64,000 nucleotides of DNA from assembly GCF_013031405.1 (NCBI RefSeq), contig NZ_WPZY01000009.1:1-64000 (forward strand), written 5' to 3'. A model generated the notes under the pieces. The model made no database searches. It saw only the letters and a program-made list of their open reading frames with translations, and was not told the origin of the DNA. Shown piece by piece: positions 63,859 through 64,000 of the stretch. The stretch's first letter is position 1. The number at the start of each line of letters is the position of its first letter. Made by a program: the position numbers and the translations under genes. Source of the DNA: Ruegeria sp. HKCCD8929 (GTDB lineage Bacteria; Pseudomonadota; Alphaproteobacteria; Rhodobacterales; Rhodobacteraceae).

Positions 63859-64000
63859 TCAAATCGCCTCCCACTCCAATCCGAACTTGGCCATGTACTT
63901 TCGCAACCGATCCGCGTCGTTCTGCGTTTTCCGCTTGCTGCGCGACACCGAAAACAGGGTACGCCCGGCCTCGCTCAGGCTGGAGGATTCGCGGCAGACC
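63859..64000 (-). CDS. rtcR: RtcR, RNA repair activator, 3' end only
   Basis: The last 47 codons of a leftward gene that starts beyond the window: VCRESSSLSEAGRTLFSVSR, then NDADRLRKYMAKFGLEWEAI and stop at 63859. This matches the C-terminal helix-turn-helix of RtcR, the sigma-54-dependent activator of the RtcA/RtcB RNA cyclase/ligase operon. The CARF and AAA+ domains are outside. Identification rests on this C-terminal match only. Confidence 0.82.
   Translation of the reverse strand, partial: VCRESSSLSEAGRTLFSVSRSKRKTQNDADRLRKYMAKFGLEWEAI

Overview
The window looks like chromosomal DNA of a marine Rhodobacteraceae (Roseobacter group, Ruegeria-like). The basis is uniformly high GC, roseobacter-style gene content (FMN glutamate-synthase-like protein, LKR/SDH-type lysine catabolism, iron and Liv-type ABC transporters, GYD and DUF302 proteins, arylsulfatase), a 41-residue L36, and frequent TTG/GTG starts preceded by good GGAG sites. 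The genus is an inference; no rRNA is present.

Layout. (1) 0.3-9.2 kb: the periplasmic methionine sulfoxide repair pair msrQ-msrP, an FMN glutamate-synthase-like protein diverging from a DUF302 protein, a SnoaL-like protein diverging from an HxlR regulator, a low-GC PIN-domain gene, a GYD protein, and a VOC protein diverging from a covalently doubled HxlR regulator with a near-perfect palindrome in their 40-bp gap. (2) 9.5-20.6 kb: a LacI-controlled sugar uptake and catabolism operon (binding protein, two permeases, ATPase, two AP-endonuclease-fold isomerases, two Gfo/Idh/MocA oxidoreductases), bracketed by decayed mobile DNA: an IS5/tyrosine-recombinase chimera on the left, IS110 and phage fragments on the right. 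(3) 21-28.7 kb: housekeeping (clpB, pyrF, NUDIX, dinB, N-formylglutamate amidohydrolase, tRNA-Val, rpmJ) plus two copies of a long hairpin repeat. (4) 28.7-37.2 kb: BNR-repeat protein and sulfatase, then an Fe(III) ABC system whose binding protein and permease are transcribed towards each other and flank an XRE/cupin regulator, a GNAT and a YdcZ-like transporter. The convergent point carries three back-to-back 20-bp palindromes.

(5) 37.3-50.2 kb: a tightly coupled leftward Liv-type ABC operon with a different acyl-CoA ligase at each end and four unusual small or unknown genes between the transporter genes, diverging from a soluble hybrid histidine kinase/response regulator pair. (6) 50.2-58 kb: SGNH hydrolase, carbamoylase-type amidase, a phosphatase-GST-saccharopine dehydrogenase-saccharopine reductase operon for lysine degradation, and a TPR-sulfotransferase. 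(7) 58-64 kb: a membrane-anchored LuxR-type regulator, a 1338-residue autotransporter with about 28 beta-helix repeats, a small secreted protein, and at the right edge the 3' end of rtcR, the RNA-repair activator.

No CRISPR array, intact transposon or known defence system was found. The items most worth follow-up are the bracketed sugar operon, the structured repeats at 24.9/28.5 kb and 34.3 kb, the doubled HxlR regulator with its operator, and the unknown coupled genes inside the Liv operon.
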